DNA from: Egibacteraceae bacterium
Lineage (GTDB): Bacteria > Actinomycetota > Nitriliruptoria > Euzebyales > Egibacteraceae
NCBI GenBank assembly: GCA_030447925.1
Contig: JAUJNX010000009.1
Location: forward strand, 149,401-213,400
Length of the DNA: 64,000 bases
Direction: 5' to 3'
Part shown: one piece after another, positions 1 to 9,809 of the stretch
How positions within the stretch are numbered: the first letter of the stretch is position 1
Layout: each line of letters starts with the position of its first letter
Program-made: the position numbers and the translations under genes
Notes under the pieces: generated by a model
The model's database searches: none
Seen by the model: the letters and a program-made list of their open reading frames with translations, nothing else
Told to the model about the DNA's origin: nothing

Positions 1-831
1 CGCCGCCGCCGCCCAGGCGCTGGCGTTCACGCCCTCCGCGGTCTCCCAGCAGCTCGCCGCGCTGGAGCGCGAGGCGGGCGTCCCGCTCCTGGAGCGCGAG
101 GGCCGCGGCGTCCGGCTGACCGAGGCCGCGCGCCGCCTCGTCGCCCACACCGAGGTCATCCTCGCCGACCTGGAGCGGGCCGAAGCCGACCTCGCCGCCA
201 CCGGGACCGCCGTGCGCGGGAGGGTGCGGCTGGGCGCGTTCCCGACCGCCGCGCGGGCGCTGGTCCCGCCCGCGGCCGGGGCGGTGCGCCGCGAGCACCC
301 CGACGTCCGCGTCGTCCTGGTCGAGGGCGAGCCGCACGCGACCCTGCCCGCGCTGCGCCTGGGGGACCTGGACGCCGCCGTCGTCCACCGCTACGACCTG
401 CTGCCCGCCCGTGAGGACCCGGGCGTGGAGCTGCGCGAGCTGCTCGTCGACCCGCTGTGGGTGGCGCTGCCGCCCGGCGACCCCGCGGCCGGGCCGGGGC
501 CGGTCCGACTCGCCGACCTGCGCGACCGCCGGTGGATCGGCGGGGCCCCGGACACCTCCTGCTACACCGTGGTGATCCAGGCCTGCGCGCTGGCGGGCTA
601 CCGGCCGGGCTGGGCGTGGCGCTCGTGCCGGGCCTGGCGCTGACGGGGACCGCGACCGGCGCGGTCCTCCGCCCGGTCGGCGAGCTGCCCCTGTCCCGCC
701 GCGTCCTGGCGGGCGCGCGCGCCGGCAGCGCGAGCGCCCCGGCCATCGCGGCGGTGCTCGAGGCGCTGGCGGCCGCGGCGGCGGGGGTGCGGGCCGGAGG
801 GTGGCCGCTCGCCGGGCGCGGGGACGTGTGA
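1..831 (+). pseudogene. LysR-family regulator, 5'-partial and internally damaged
   Basis: LysR-type transcriptional regulator whose first codons lie before the window. The frame starting at base 2 shows the recognition helix and start of the linker helix (FTPSAVSQQLAALEREAGVP), then an effector-binding domain. Near 600-615 the frame breaks. GYRP is followed at once, in another frame, by LGVALVPGLAL, which in this family normally lies some 20 codons further on, so a short stretch of the ligand domain is missing as well as the frame. The second frame runs to TGA at 829-831, ending just before the next gene. The target is unknown. The family call is secure; whether the damage is biological or an assembly dropout is not decidable here. 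Confidence 0.8.
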
Positions 832-863
832 CCATGGCAGCAGGATCGCGGGGAGGGGTGGCG

Positions 864-2289
864 ATGGCTGGGGACCGGCACGCGGGGCAGGCGGTCGAGT
901 GGCTCGGGGCGCGCATCGACGTCGGGGACCTCGACGCCGTCCTCGCGGGCGGGGCGCCGGAGGCGGTGGCGCTGCTGCACGGGAGCGGCCACCCGCGGCC
1001 CGTCCTCGGCATCGACCTGACCGCGTCGCCGGGGCGGGACGGGAGCCTGGCGCTGCGGGGGACGGTCCGGCTGGCCGGCCCGCGGTCGCCGGGCCGCGCG
1101 CTGTCGCGGGAGCTGGCGGCGGCGGCGGTGCCGGTGGCCGCGGCGCTGCTCCTGGGCCCGATCCGGGCGCCGCTGGCCGCCCTGACCGTGGGCGCCGCCG
1201 CGGTGCGCGCCCGCCAGGCGGCCCAGGCGGCGCCGGCGGCCGGGCCGGTCCCCGAACCGGCCACCGGGACGGCGTTCGGCGGGGAGGTCGACCTGGACCA
1301 GCGCCTCACCGCGGGCGGGACCCGGCGCAGCGTCACCGCCGCGGCCGACGTCGCCCGGCCCACCGCCGACGACGTCGTCGCCTTCGCGCGGGTGCTCCTG
1401 GACGTCGCCCGCCAGGCGGCCGGGGCCCCTGACGACGACGCCTTCTTCGCCGGGCGCACCTACACGTTGGGCCCCCCGCCGCCGCCGGCGCCGGCCGGGC
1501 TGGACACCCTCGGTGGTCTCGACGAGGTCGTCGACCAGCTGCGTGAGGTCGCGACCTCCTTCCAACACCCCGAGGTGATGCGGCGCTGGGGGCCCGCCGG
1601 CCCCGCGGGATCCTGCTCTACGGCCCGCCCGGCACCGGCAAGACCACGCTGGCGCGGGCGCTGGCCGCCGAGGTCGGCGCCACCGTGCGCGAGATCCGGG
1701 TGCCCGACGTCCTGTCGATGTGGGTCGGGTCCTCGGAGCGCAACCTGCAGAAGGTCTTCGCGCAGGCGCGCCGGGCGACGCGGCCGACCCTGCTGCTGTT
1801 CGACGAGTTCGAGAGCATCATCTCCTACACCGGCCAGGCCCGCGACGCGGCCAGCCAGATGAACAACGCGCTCGCCGGGCTGTTCAAGCAGGAGATGAGC
1901 ACGCTGGTGGACGCCAACCCCAACGTGCTGGTGGTCGCGACCACCAACTTCCCGGAGCGGGTCGACGAGTCGCTGGTCCGCGCGGGGCGCTTCGACATCA
2001 AGCTGGAGGTGCCGCTGCCCGACACCGCGGCGCGCGCGGACATCCTGCTCACGCTCCTGCGCCTGCTGGTCGCCGAGGACGGGGCCACGGGGGCCCGCCT
2101 GCTCGCCGGCGACATCGACGTCGACGAGCTCGCCCGGCTCACCCCCGGCAGGAGCGGGGCGGACCTCGACGAGCTGCTGCGCCGCGTGATCATGGCCAGG
2201 CGCTCGGCGAGGCGCGCGGCGCGGACGCCGGGCCGATCACCCAGGCCGACCTGCGCGCCGCGGCAACCCGGATGCGCGACGCCGGCTGA
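864..2289 (+). CDS. AAA+ family ATPase with unknown N-terminal region (two frame breaks)
   Basis: Reconstructed protein of about 475 residues. The first ~215 residues match no domain I know, but include a hydrophobic Ala/Leu stretch around residues 80-115 that could touch a membrane. An AAA core follows: Walker A GPPGTGKT, Walker B LLLFDEFE, sensor-1 region ATTNFPERVDESLVRAGRFD and the C-terminal helical lid. Frame breaks sit at about 1590 (a G run just before Walker A) and about 2190 (lid), after which the protein reads to TGA at 2287-2289. GTG/ATG choices exist; ATG 864 has the strong ribosome site GGGAGGGG about 5 bases upstream, and ATG 834 is an alternative. The domain resembles proteasome/Cdc48-type AAA modules, but the role is unknown. 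Confidence 0.8.
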
Positions 2290-2300
2290 CCCTCCGGGCG

Positions 2301-2948
2301 CTAGAGGCGGCCCAGGAGGGCGCGGGGGTCGTCGACGACCAGCATCGCGCCGGCGTCGGTGAGCTCGGTGGCGCCGAAGCCGCCGCAGCGCACGCCGATG
2401 GCGCGCGCGCCGATGCGGGTCGCGGCCTCCGCGTCCCAGGGGCTGTCGCCGACCATCGTGGCGGCCACGGGCCCCACGCCCAGCTGCTCGCAGGCGGCCA
2501 GCACCGAGTCCGGGCCCGGCTTGCTGGTGTCGACCTCGTCCCCGTGGGTCAGGTCGAAGTCCTTGCGCCCCAGCACGCCGAGGAGCACGTCGACCATCGC
2601 GCCGCTCGCGGAGGTCGCGACCACGAAGGGCACGCCGCGCGCGCCGAGGTCGTCGATGAGGTCGGGTCCGCCGGGCGTGGGGCGGACCGCGTCGGCCCGC
2701 GCCAGGAACGCCTCCTCGTGGCGGCCCTTGAGCTCGTCGATCAGGTCGCCGAGATCGGCGGCCGACCGCCCCAGCACCCAGGGCAGCAGGCGGTCCCCGC
2801 CCATCCCGATGGCCCGGTGGACGCGCCACAGCGGCGCCTCCAGCCCGGCGCCACGCAGCACCTGGTCCCAGGCGAGCACGTGGTGGTGGACGCTGTCGAC
2901 CAGGGTGCCGTCGAGGTCGAGGACGACGCCGGTGCGGTATTCGCTCAT
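2301..2948 (-). CDS. HAD-superfamily phosphatase (phosphoglycolate phosphatase-like)
   Basis: Intact 215-residue HAD hydrolase. Motif I DLDGTL (residues 11-16) carries the nucleophile and acid/base aspartates. A helical cap follows at about 18-90, then motif II (VVATSAS), the motif III lysine in SKPGPDS, and motif IV MVGDSPWDAEAA. Cap size and motifs fit the phosphoglycolate phosphatase/beta-phosphoglucomutase subgroup, but the substrate cannot be read from sequence. It is convergent with the AAA gene (11 bases apart) and upstream of no obvious partner, so a housekeeping or metabolite-repair role is likely. Confidence 0.85.
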   Translation of the reverse strand: MSEYRTGVVLDLDGTLVDSVHHHVLAWDQVLRGAGLEAPLWRVHRAIGMGGDRLLPWVLGRSAADLGDLIDELKGRHEEAFLARADAVRPTPGGPDLIDDLGARGVPFVVATSASGAMVDVLLGVLGRKDFDLTHGDEVDTSKPGPDSVLAACEQLGVGPVAATMVGDSPWDAEAATRIGARAIGVRCGGFGATELTDAGAMLVVDDPRALLGRL

Positions 2949-2985
2949 GCGGCTGTCTCGCCCGCCGGGCGGGTCGGCAAACCCC

Positions 2986-3195
2986 TCAGACCGCCGCGTC
3001 CAGGACCCCGCGCGCCGCGTCCTCGTCCTCCGGCGCCACGTACAGCTCGAACCCGCGGCCGCGGCGCTCGACCAGGGCCGCCTCGAGGTCCCGGACGGCC
3101 AGCATGCGCACGACGAGGTCGCCCTCGAGCCGCGAGTCGGCGACGAGGATCATCCGCCAGCCGGCGGGCGCAGCGGAGTAATCCCGGGTGTTCAC
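2986..3195 (-). CDS. Small DUF2007-like protein
   Basis: About 69 residues from GTG at 3195, chosen because AGAGGG lies about 8 bases upstream; in-frame GTG 3297 and ATG 3282 would add a Pro-rich leader. The body reads WRMILVADSRLEGDLVVRML, then a short LEAALVERRGRGFELYV strand pair and an acidic EDEDAARGVLDAA helix. This alpha/beta ferredoxin-like pattern is what DUF2007 (putative signal-transducing) proteins show. No catalytic motif, signal peptide or membrane segment is visible. Function unknown; the family assignment is tentative. Confidence 0.6.
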   Translation of the reverse strand: MNTRDYSAAPAGWRMILVADSRLEGDLVVRMLAVRDLEAALVERRGRGFELYVAPEDEDAARGVLDAAV

Positions 3196-3342
3196 AACGG
3201 CAGCCCTCTTCACAGAGGGGTCACGGTACCCCGGGTCGGGGGGTGGCAGGTATCCCCCGGTTGGAGGGGTGGGGCGGGTCATGTGGGACTGCCTCACGTG
3301 GTAAGCGGGGATGCGGCATGACAGGGTGGAACAGGACGCTAC

Positions 3343-3378
3343 CTGGGGTACGGGCTGCCGCTGGGGTACGGGCCGCTG
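3343..3378. repeat. 18-bp tandem duplication
   Basis: Two adjacent copies of an 18-base unit beginning CTGGGGTACGGG (3343-3360 and 3361-3378, differing in the last few bases) lie about 50 bases before the 6-phosphogluconolactonase start. This could be a duplicated regulator site or a replication-slippage product. No function can be assigned. Confidence 0.6.
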
Positions 3379-3430
3379 CCAGGTGGGCAGAGGTTGCCCC
3401 GTCCGCCCCGAACGGTGACAGGAGCTCCGG

Positions 3431-4084
3431 GTGAACGGTGAGGTCAGGGTCGTCCAGGATGTCCCCGCGGGGTTCGCGGGGATCGTCCGCCAGGTCCGGC
3501 CCTCGTCGCTGGCCGTGTCCGGCGGGTCGACCGCCAGGGCGGCCTACGCGGCGCTGGCCGGCTTCGCCGACCTCGACTGGACCGGCGTCGACGTGCTCAT
3601 CGGCGACGAGCGCTGGGTCCCCGTCGACGACCCCGATTCCAACGAGGGCATGGCCCGCTCGGTCCTGTTCGACGGCACCGCCGCGCGCGTGCACTCGGCC
3701 CGCGGGGCCGGCGCCGACATCGAGTCGGCCGCGGCGGCCTACGACGAGGTCGTGGCCGGGTTCCCCGTCATCGACCTCATCCACCTGGGCGTCGGCGCGG
3801 ACGGGCACACCGCCTCGCTGTTCCCCGGGTCACCGGCGCTGGCCGTGACCGACCGGCTGGTCGTGTCCACCGAGGACGGCCACCACCCCCACGCCCGCCT
3901 GACCTTCACCTACCCGGCGATCGCGCGCGGCCGCCTGGTCGTGCTCACCGTCGCGGGAGCGGAGAAGCGCGAGGTCGTCCAGCGCATCCGCGCCGGTGAG
4001 GACCTCCCGGCGGCGCGCGTGCGGGCCGAGGAGGTCCTCTGGCTGGTCGACCCCGCGGCGGCCGGGGTCGCGCCGACCGGCTGA
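3431..4084 (+). CDS. pgl: 6-phosphogluconolactonase
   Basis: 217-residue enzyme of the oxidative pentose phosphate pathway, hydrolysing 6-phosphogluconolactone to 6-phosphogluconate in the cytoplasm. Family signatures are SGGST near residue 30, GDERWVP around 59-65, SNEGMARSVLF, and the active-site loop LGVGADGHTASLFPG, with ARLTFTYPAI and the C-terminal EEVLWLVDP segment following. The start is GTG 3431 with AGGAGC just upstream. It is slightly shorter than the usual 230-250 residues. It stands alone rather than with zwf/opcA, and about 108 bases separate it from the aldehyde dehydrogenase. Confidence 0.93.
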   Translation: MNGEVRVVQDVPAGFAGIVRQVRPSSLAVSGGSTARAAYAALAGFADLDWTGVDVLIGDERWVPVDDPDSNEGMARSVLFDGTAARVHSARGAGADIESAAAAYDEVVAGFPVIDLIHLGVGADGHTASLFPGSPALAVTDRLVVSTEDGHHPHARLTFTYPAIARGRLVVLTVAGAEKREVVQRIRAGEDLPAARVRAEEVLWLVDPAAAGVAPTG

Positions 4085-4192
4085 CCGCGCCACCATCGTC
4101 GGTGGGCCCGTTCGCGACACGTCCGTCGCAGCGCGCCCGCTGCCACCTCGGCGCCCGCACCGCCACGCCCTCGCACGCCACGGAGGCACCTG

Positions 4193-5649
4193 ATGACGTC
4201 CACCCTCACCCCGACCCGCGGCCACCTGGTCGACGGCCACTGGGTCGTCGGCAAGCCGCTGGAGACGATCCCCATCGTCGACCCCGCCAGCGGCCAGCGC
4301 ATCGCCACGAAACCCGCCGGCGACCGGGCCGACGCCCGCGAGGCGGCGGCGGCCGCGCGCCGCGCGGTCGGGCGGCGCCCGGCTGGGCCGCCCGGCCGGC
4401 GGAGGAGCGCGCGCTGGTCCTGCGCGCCCTCGCCGATGCCGTGACCCGGGATGCCGAGCGCCTCGCCGCGCTGCAGACCTCCGACAACGGCAAGCCGCTG
4501 GCGGCCTCGCGCGGTGACGTGCTCGCCGCCGCGGGGACGCTGCGCCAGTACGCCGAGCTCGGCCCCCTGCACCGCGGCCGGTCGCTGTCGGGCGCCCGGG
4601 CGGCCATCGACCTCATGGTCCCCGAGCCCTACGGCGTGGCCGCCGTCATCGTCCCCTGGAACGACCCCCTCGGCATCGCCGCGGGGCTGGTCGGCGCCGC
4701 GCTGGTGACCGGCAACACGGTGGTCCTGAAGCCGTCGGAGCGGGCGCCGCTCGCGCTCATCCGGCTGATGGAGCTGCTCGACGCCCCGGCCGGGGTCGCC
4801 AACCTGCTGCTCGGCGACGGCCGCGCCGGCGCCGCCCTGGTCGAGGACCCCGACGTCGACCTGGTCTGCCACGTCGGGTCGATGGCCACGGGCCGGGCGA
4901 TCGCGGCCCGCTGCGGCGAGCTGCTGCGCAAGGCGGTCCTGGAGCTGGGCGGCAACGACGCCCTGGTCGTCGACGAGGGCGTCGACCCGGCCTGGGCGGC
5001 GGAGCAGGCCGCGGCCGGGGCGTTCGCCAACGCGGGGCAGATCTGCACCTCGGTGGAGCGCATCTACGTGCACCGGGCCGTCGCGGCGCCCTTCCTGGAG
5101 GCGCTCAGCGCCCGGGCCGAGGCCCTGGTGGTCGGCGACGGCCGCGACGAGGAGACCGAGATGGGCCCGCTGGTCGACGCCCGCCACCGCGACGGCGTCC
5201 ATGAGCAGGTCGAGCGCGCGCTGGCCGCCGGGGCGACCGCGCTGACCGGCGGGCGGGCGCCCGAGGGCGCCGGCTTCTTCTACCCCCCGACGGTCCTCAC
5301 CGGGGTGACCGACGACATGGCGGTCATGACCGAGGAGACCTTCGGCCCCGTCGCGCCCGTCCGCGTCGTGGACTCCTTCGACGAGGGCCTGGCCCTGGCC
5401 GACGGCACCGAGTACGGGCTGGCGGCCAGCGTCCTGACGCCGTCGCAGGAGCGCGCGCAGGAGGCGTGGCGCCGCCTGCGGGTCGGGACCGTCAAGGTCA
5501 ACGCGGTCTGGGGCGGCGCCCCGGGCGGGGCCGCGGAGCCCCACAAGCGCAGCGGCCGCGGCTACGGCTACGGCCCCGAGCTCCTCGACGAGGTCACGAC
5601 CACCAAGGTCGTCCACTACCGCCCGGCGCCGACCCCGCCCGGCGCCTGA
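4193..5649 (+). CDS. NAD(P)+-dependent aldehyde dehydrogenase (one frame break)
   Basis: About 485 residues, normal length for the ALDH superfamily; oxidises an aldehyde to the acid with NAD(P)+. Starts at ATG 4193; one frame break near 4370 in an Ala/Arg-rich stretch. Beyond it everything is conserved: PWNDPLGI (cofactor-binding strand), VLKPSERAP, general base Glu in LELGGND (about residue 250), nucleophile Cys in GQICTS (about 284), EETFGPV, and the C-terminal oligomerisation segment ending VVHY. The substrate is unknown; the closest resemblance is to broad-specificity succinate-semialdehyde/betaine-type enzymes. Its 3' end overlaps the convergent transporter gene by 34 bases. Confidence 0.9.
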
Positions 5650-6845
5650 GGCGCACCCCCGGCCCGCGCCGGCCGCTGGGGTCGGGGGGTGCGCAGGCGG
5701 GTCGCGGGGACCGCGGCCAGGAGCAGGGCCGCGGTCCCCGCAGCGGCGACCGGGGCGAACCCCGCCAACTCGTACACGGGCCCCAGGCCCGCGGTCGCCA
5801 GCGACGCCGCCAGGTAGGTGGCGCCGCTGTACAGGGCCATCACCGGCCCGCGGGCGTCACCGCCGCGGCGGGCCAGCAGGGTGACGAGCAGGTTCAGCCC
5901 GGCGTGGTTGGCGAAGCCCCAGGCGACCGCGAGCGCCAGCAGGACGGGCACGCGCGCCGCGGCGGCGGGCAGCAGCGCGTAGCAGCCCGCGAGCGCCACG
6001 ACGACGGGGGCCAGCAGGCGCGCGGGCCCGGCGTCGTCCAGGCGCCCGTCCACCAGGCCGGCCGCGCCGAAGCCGATCCCGTAGGCGAGGGCGATCAGGC
6101 CGGCCGCGGCGGCGCCGGACCCGTGCAGCGCGCGGACGTGGTAGCCGAGGTAGCCGTAGCTGCCGTAGAAGGCGGCCATGTAGGCGACGACGACGAGCAG
6201 GAGCGCCGGCACCCCGGGCCGCCGCAGCGCCTCGCGGTAGCGGGCGGGGGCCGCGCCGCGGCGGCGCCGGTCCGCGGCGGCGGGCAGCAGGCCCAGCAGC
6301 GCCACCATCCCCGCCGCCATGCCGGCCAGGACCACGAACACCCCGCGCCAGCCGACCAGGTCGCCGAGGCCCGCCGCCGCGGGTACCGCCGCCACCATCG
6401 CGACCGACCAGCCGAGCAGGACGCGGCCCAGGACCCGCGCCTCCGACCCCGGCGGCGCCACCTCGCCCGCCAGCGCGTAGCCGACGGGCAGGGTCACGCC
6501 GGCGGCCACCCCGGCGAGCGCTTGGCCGGCCGCGAGCCACAGCCAGCCCTGCGCGGTCGCGCAGACCAGGAGTCCGGCGGCCAGCAGGGCGGCCGCGCCG
6601 CGCAGGACGGCCCGCCGGGGGAGCGGGTCCAGGGCGCGGCCCAGGGCGACGGCGGACACCGCGGTGGCCAGGCCGTAGGCGCCCCCCGCCCGCCCCACGG
6701 CGGCGGGGCCGGTGCCCAGCGACGCCGCCACGTCGGGGAGCACCGGTGCGAGCAGCAGCGACTGCGCCCCCACCACCGCGACCCCAGCCATCAGCACCCA
6801 CGGCGCCGCACCCGCACCCGCGCCCGCCCGCCTGCTCGTCGTCAT
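5616..6845 (-). CDS. MFS transporter
   Basis: 409-residue major facilitator with about 12 hydrophobic helices in two six-helix halves. The loop between helices 2 and 3 has the shortened motif-A-like sequence GRALDPLPRR, and the central loop is basic (DRRRRG). The arrangement and short loops are typical of drug/proton antiporters of the AraJ/YbcL kind (family knowledge), but the substrate is not predictable. It is divergent from an Lrp-family regulator gene across a 100-base gap, which suggests that regulator controls its expression and that the cargo may be an amino acid or related compound. Confidence 0.87.
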   Translation of the reverse strand: MTTSRRAGAGAGAAPWVLMAGVAVVGAQSLLLAPVLPDVAASLGTGPAAVGRAGGAYGLATAVSAVALGRALDPLPRRAVLRGAAALLAAGLLVCATAQGWLWLAAGQALAGVAAGVTLPVGYALAGEVAPPGSEARVLGRVLLGWSVAMVAAVPAAAGLGDLVGWRGVFVVLAGMAAGMVALLGLLPAAADRRRRGAAPARYREALRRPGVPALLLVVVAYMAAFYGSYGYLGYHVRALHGSGAAAAGLIALAYGIGFGAAGLVDGRLDDAGPARLLAPVVVALAGCYALLPAAAARVPVLLALAVAWGFANHAGLNLLVTLLARRGGDARGPVMALYSGATYLAASLATAGLGPVYELAGFAPVAAAGTAALLLAAVPATRLRTPRPQRPARAGGAPQAPGGVGAGR

Positions 6846-6945
6846 GACCCGACGGTACGCCGAACGGGGTACGGTCTGAGCGGGAACCGGGCGCAGGAGA
6901 TGAAGTCAAGACGGCGTTCGGCCAGAACCCCATGAGGAGATCGCC

Positions 6946-7392
6946 GTGGACGACGTGGACCGAACGCTGTTGGGCCTGCTGCAGGAGGACGCGACCCGCT
7001 CCTACGCCGACCTCGGCCGCGCGGTGCACCTGTCGGCCCCCGCGGCGCACGAGCGCGTGCGCAAGCTGCGACGGGCCGGGGTCATCCGGCGCACCACCGT
7101 CGAGATCGACCCGGTCGCCCTCGGGCGCGGGCTGCTGGCGTTCGTGGAGATCGACACCGAGGGCTGGGTGAAGCAGCCGCTGGTCGAGGCGGTGCGCGAC
7201 GACCCGCGCGTGGAGGACCTGCACTCCATCGCCGGTGACACCCACTTCCTGGCGAAGGTGCGCGTCGCCGACCCGGGCGACCTGGAGGACCTCCTCCACG
7301 ACCTCTACCGGGTCGACGGCGTGCGCAACACCCGCACCAGGGTCGTGCTCCAGACCTACGTGGAGCACGGACCCGCGGCGGGTCAGCAGTAG
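6946..7392 (+). CDS. Lrp/AsnC-family transcriptional regulator
   Basis: 148 residues. The N-terminal winged HTH (residues 1-60) contains [20 protein letters not shown], and the C-terminal RAM effector domain (about 65-140) has the hydrophobic beta strands and [14 protein letters not shown] typical of amino-acid-sensing Lrp proteins. GTG 6946 is preferred: it has GAGGAG 9-14 bases upstream and opens directly on [12 protein letters not shown], the usual first helix. It probably binds the intergenic region shared with the divergent MFS gene. The last 10 bases overlap the convergent carboxypeptidase gene. Confidence 0.9.
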   Translation: MDDVDRTLLGLLQEDATRSYADLGRAVHLSAPAAHERVRKLRRAGVIRRTTVEIDPVALGRGLLAFVEIDTEGWVKQPLVEAVRDDPRVEDLHSIAGDTHFLAKVRVADPGDLEDLLHDLYRVDGVRNTRTRVVLQTYVEHGPAAGQQ

Positions 7393-8672
7393 CGGCTCTC
7401 CGCCCCGATCGCGCGGTAGGGGCAGTCGGACTGCTCGAGCAGGTACAGCACGGCGTCGCGGTTGCGGGCGGTCTCGCGGCCGATGACCTCGTCGGGCGGG
7501 TAGAAGCCGGGGTTGCTGGTGCGCGGGTACATCTCGAAGGTGAACGCGAAGATGCCGTGCGCGCCCCACGCCCAGTCCGGGTAGGTCCCGTCGGCGATGT
7601 ACAGCTCACTGGACTGCTGGGGTGTGTAGCCGTTGGTGGCGGCCATGGTCCGCCCCATGGTGGCGAAGGTGTCGTACTGGTCCTGGGTCATGCCGGTCGT
7701 GGCGTCGGCGTAGGTGAAGCCGAACGGCCAGAGGACGAGCTCCGAGTAGGTGTGGAAGTCGATCGACGTGCGGATCTGCTGGACGCCGCCGACGACCCGG
7801 CTGGCCACCAGGTCGCGCACCGCGCGCGTCTCCGGCGCGGAGAACGCCGACGGCCCGCGGTAGGTCGACGACGACGGGTTGCCGCTGGACCCGCCGCAGC
7901 AGCCCCAGCGGTAGCCCCAGTTGCGGTTCGGGTCGGTGCCGACGTAGCGCGACCCGCTGTTGGGCTGGCGGTTCTTGCGCCACGACCGGTAGGTGCCGCT
8001 GGCGATGTCGTACTCGCTGCCGTCGGGGTTGACCTGGAACACGATCCAGGTCTCGCGGCTGTCGACGACGTTGCGGATCCGGGGGTCCGTGGCGTAGTCG
8101 CCGGTCAGCTCGGCGAGCAGGTACAGGCACATCTCGACGGTGAGGTGCTCGCGGGCGTGCTGGCCGCACAGGATCAGCGCCTCGGGCTCGGCCTCGTCGG
8201 CTGCGGCGTTGTCGCTGACCTTGGCCGCCCACAGCTGGCGGCCCTCGTGGGAGGTGCCGATGCTGCGGCGCTGCACCAGCCCCGGGTACGCCGCAGCCAC
8301 GCGCTGCACCTCCGCCGACATCTCCGCGTAGTTGCGGTACGCCGAGTCGCTGGACGGGAAGTCCAGTGCCGTGGCGTCGGGCGCGGGCACCTCGGTCACC
8401 GCGAAGCCCAGCGACCGCAGGCGCCGCGCCTCCGCCGTCGTCGCGGTGACCGTCACCGCGGTCGCCTCGACCGCGTCGATCGCCGCGCCCGTGGCGGCCA
8501 CGGCGCTGCGGGCCTGCGGGGTCGCCGGGCCCTCCACCCGGTAGGTGGCCGCCCGCTCCTCGGGCAGGGCCCGGGCCGCGTCCGCCCCGCCCGCCGCCGT
8601 CGCCGAGGCGACCAGTGCGGTCGCCGCCAGCAGCGCCGCCGTGAGCCAGGTCCCGAACCGCCGTCGCCGCAT
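7383..8672 (-). CDS. Secreted M14 zinc carboxypeptidase
   Basis: 429 residues. A Sec signal peptide (MRRRR, hydrophobic core to about residue 26, AxA-type site) is followed by an inhibitory propeptide to about 105 and an M14 catalytic domain. Zinc ligands are His172 and Glu175 in GQHAREH and His307 in IDFHTYSE; the substrate-binding NPDG is near 215 and the catalytic Glu380 is in FTFEMYP. Cysteines (CCGG near 258, two near the C-terminus) suggest disulfides and an extracellular location. Such enzymes trim C-terminal residues from peptides. The specificity class (A, B or T type) is not resolvable by eye. Confidence 0.93.
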   Translation of the reverse strand: MRRRRFGTWLTAALLAATALVASATAAGGADAARALPEERAATYRVEGPATPQARSAVAATGAAIDAVEATAVTVTATTAEARRLRSLGFAVTEVPAPDATALDFPSSDSAYRNYAEMSAEVQRVAAAYPGLVQRRSIGTSHEGRQLWAAKVSDNAAADEAEPEALILCGQHAREHLTVEMCLYLLAELTGDYATDPRIRNVVDSRETWIVFQVNPDGSEYDIASGTYRSWRKNRQPNSGSRYVGTDPNRNWGYRWGCCGGSSGNPSSSTYRGPSAFSAPETRAVRDLVASRVVGGVQQIRTSIDFHTYSELVLWPFGFTYADATTGMTQDQYDTFATMGRTMAATNGYTPQQSSELYIADGTYPDWAWGAHGIFAFTFEMYPRTSNPGFYPPDEVIGRETARNRDAVLYLLEQSDCPYRAIGAESRYC

Positions 8673-8755
8673 GCCGTCCCCCGTTCATCGTGCTCCGCGG
8701 ATGGGTTGCACGGATCAGTGAAGCATGTCCGGAGGACGGACGGACGTCCTTCTCC

Positions 8756-9736
8756 TCAGGCGACCTCGGCGGTCACGCGGTCGAGGGCCGCGAGCTCGGC
8801 CAGGACCGCGGCGACGGTCACCCGCGCGAGGGCCGGGTCCGGCCGCGGCGCCCACGGATCGCCCTCGACGCCCGACCACACGACCCGGTGGCGGGGCCGG
8901 TCCGGGGGCGGTCCCCAGGCGGCGGGGCTGACGGGCCCGAACACCGTCACCGACGGCGTGCCGACGGCGACCGCCAGGTGCGCGAGGCCCGTGTCGGAGC
9001 TCACCACCCGCGCGGCGCCCGCCACCAGCCGGGCCAGCGCGTCGAGGTCGGTGCGCCCCGCCACCACCGCGTCGCGGGGAAGCCCCGCGAGCCGGGCGAC
9101 GCGGCGCGCGAGGTCGCGCTCGGCGGGTGAGCCGGTGACCAGGACGCGGCGGCCGGCGGCGTGCTCCGCGGCGGCGACGGCGGCGAAGCGGGTGGCGGGC
9201 CAGCGCACGGCTGCGCGCGCCGCCCCCGGGTGGACCAGGGTGGCGCCCGCCGGGTCCACCGGCACCGGCCCGTCGGGCACGTCCACGTCGACCAGGGATG
9301 GGTCGGCGGGGATGCCGTGGTGGCGGAGCAGGTGGCACCAGCGCGCGCGCTCGTGGGCCTCGGGGTCCCAGGGCGGGCCGTCCGCGCTCCGGGGCACGTC
9401 GGGGTGGGCGAAGGCGATCAGGCGGTCGGGGTCCGCGGCCAGCAGAGCGCGGTGGCTCTGCGGGCCGGAGCCGTGCAGGTTCACCGCCACCGCCGGCCGC
9501 CCCAGCGGGCCCGGGCCCAGCGGGGCGAGGGGCACGGCGGTGACGACCTCGTCGACCGCGCCGGTCCAGCGCGCCACCGGTTCCAGCCCCGCCGCGGTCA
9601 CCAGCACCCGGCGGTGCCCGGGAAAGGCGGCCGCCAGCGCGCGCAGCGCGGGGACGGCGGCGAGCAGGTCGCCCAGCCCCAGCACCCGCAGCACCACCAG
9701 CACGGGCCCCGGCGCCGGGCGGCTCGGGGGGTGCAC
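8756..9736 (-). CDS. GT9 heptosyltransferase-like glycosyltransferase
   Basis: 326 residues of the GT9 (ADP-heptose:LPS heptosyltransferase) fold. The N-terminal Rossmann domain opens LVVLRVLGLGDLLAAVPALR; the C-terminal nucleotide-sugar domain has VHPGAARAAVRWP, VTGSPAERDL and the SSDTGLAHLAVAVGTPSVTVFGP loop. It is the last gene of the leftward heptose operon. Its GTG start (9736-9734) and first ten residues (HPPSRPAPG) are built from the 30-bp repeat present between it and the SDR gene. Whether the acceptor is a cell-wall glycan or lipid is unknown. Confidence 0.88.
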   Translation of the reverse strand: MHPPSRPAPGPVLVVLRVLGLGDLLAAVPALRALAAAFPGHRRVLVTAAGLEPVARWTGAVDEVVTAVPLAPLGPGPLGRPAVAVNLHGSGPQSHRALLAADPDRLIAFAHPDVPRSADGPPWDPEAHERARWCHLLRHHGIPADPSLVDVDVPDGPVPVDPAGATLVHPGAARAAVRWPATRFAAVAAAEHAAGRRVLVTGSPAERDLARRVARLAGLPRDAVVAGRTDLDALARLVAGAARVVSSDTGLAHLAVAVGTPSVTVFGPVSPAAWGPPPDRPRHRVVWSGVEGDPWAPRPDPALARVTVAAVLAELAALDRVTAEVA

Positions 9737-9809
9737 CTCAGGCGCCGGGCGGCTCGGGGATCAGTCGCCGGGCGGCTCAGGGGGTGCACCTCAGGCGCCG
9801 GGCGGCTCA
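9711..9809 (-). repeat. Array of the 30-bp stop/start repeat (about 3.5 copies)
   Basis: Read on the minus strand, the unit opens TGAGCCGCCCGGCGCCTGAG and continues GTGCACCCCC (30 bases). Copies start at about 9809, 9779 (shortened, 24 bases) and 9755, with a partial copy into the glycosyltransferase coding region. The first TGA is the stop codon of the SDR gene, and GTGCAC of the third copy supplies the start of the GT9 gene. Related copies are at 40752-40806, 44885-44974 and 49122-49147. Confidence 0.85.

Noticed and set aside
156..1568. Long minus-strand open frame (470 codons) across the LysR and AAA genes
   Set aside because: Arg/Gly/Pro-rich low-complexity translation with no domain. 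It is the antisense shadow of real GC-rich genes, where stops are rare.
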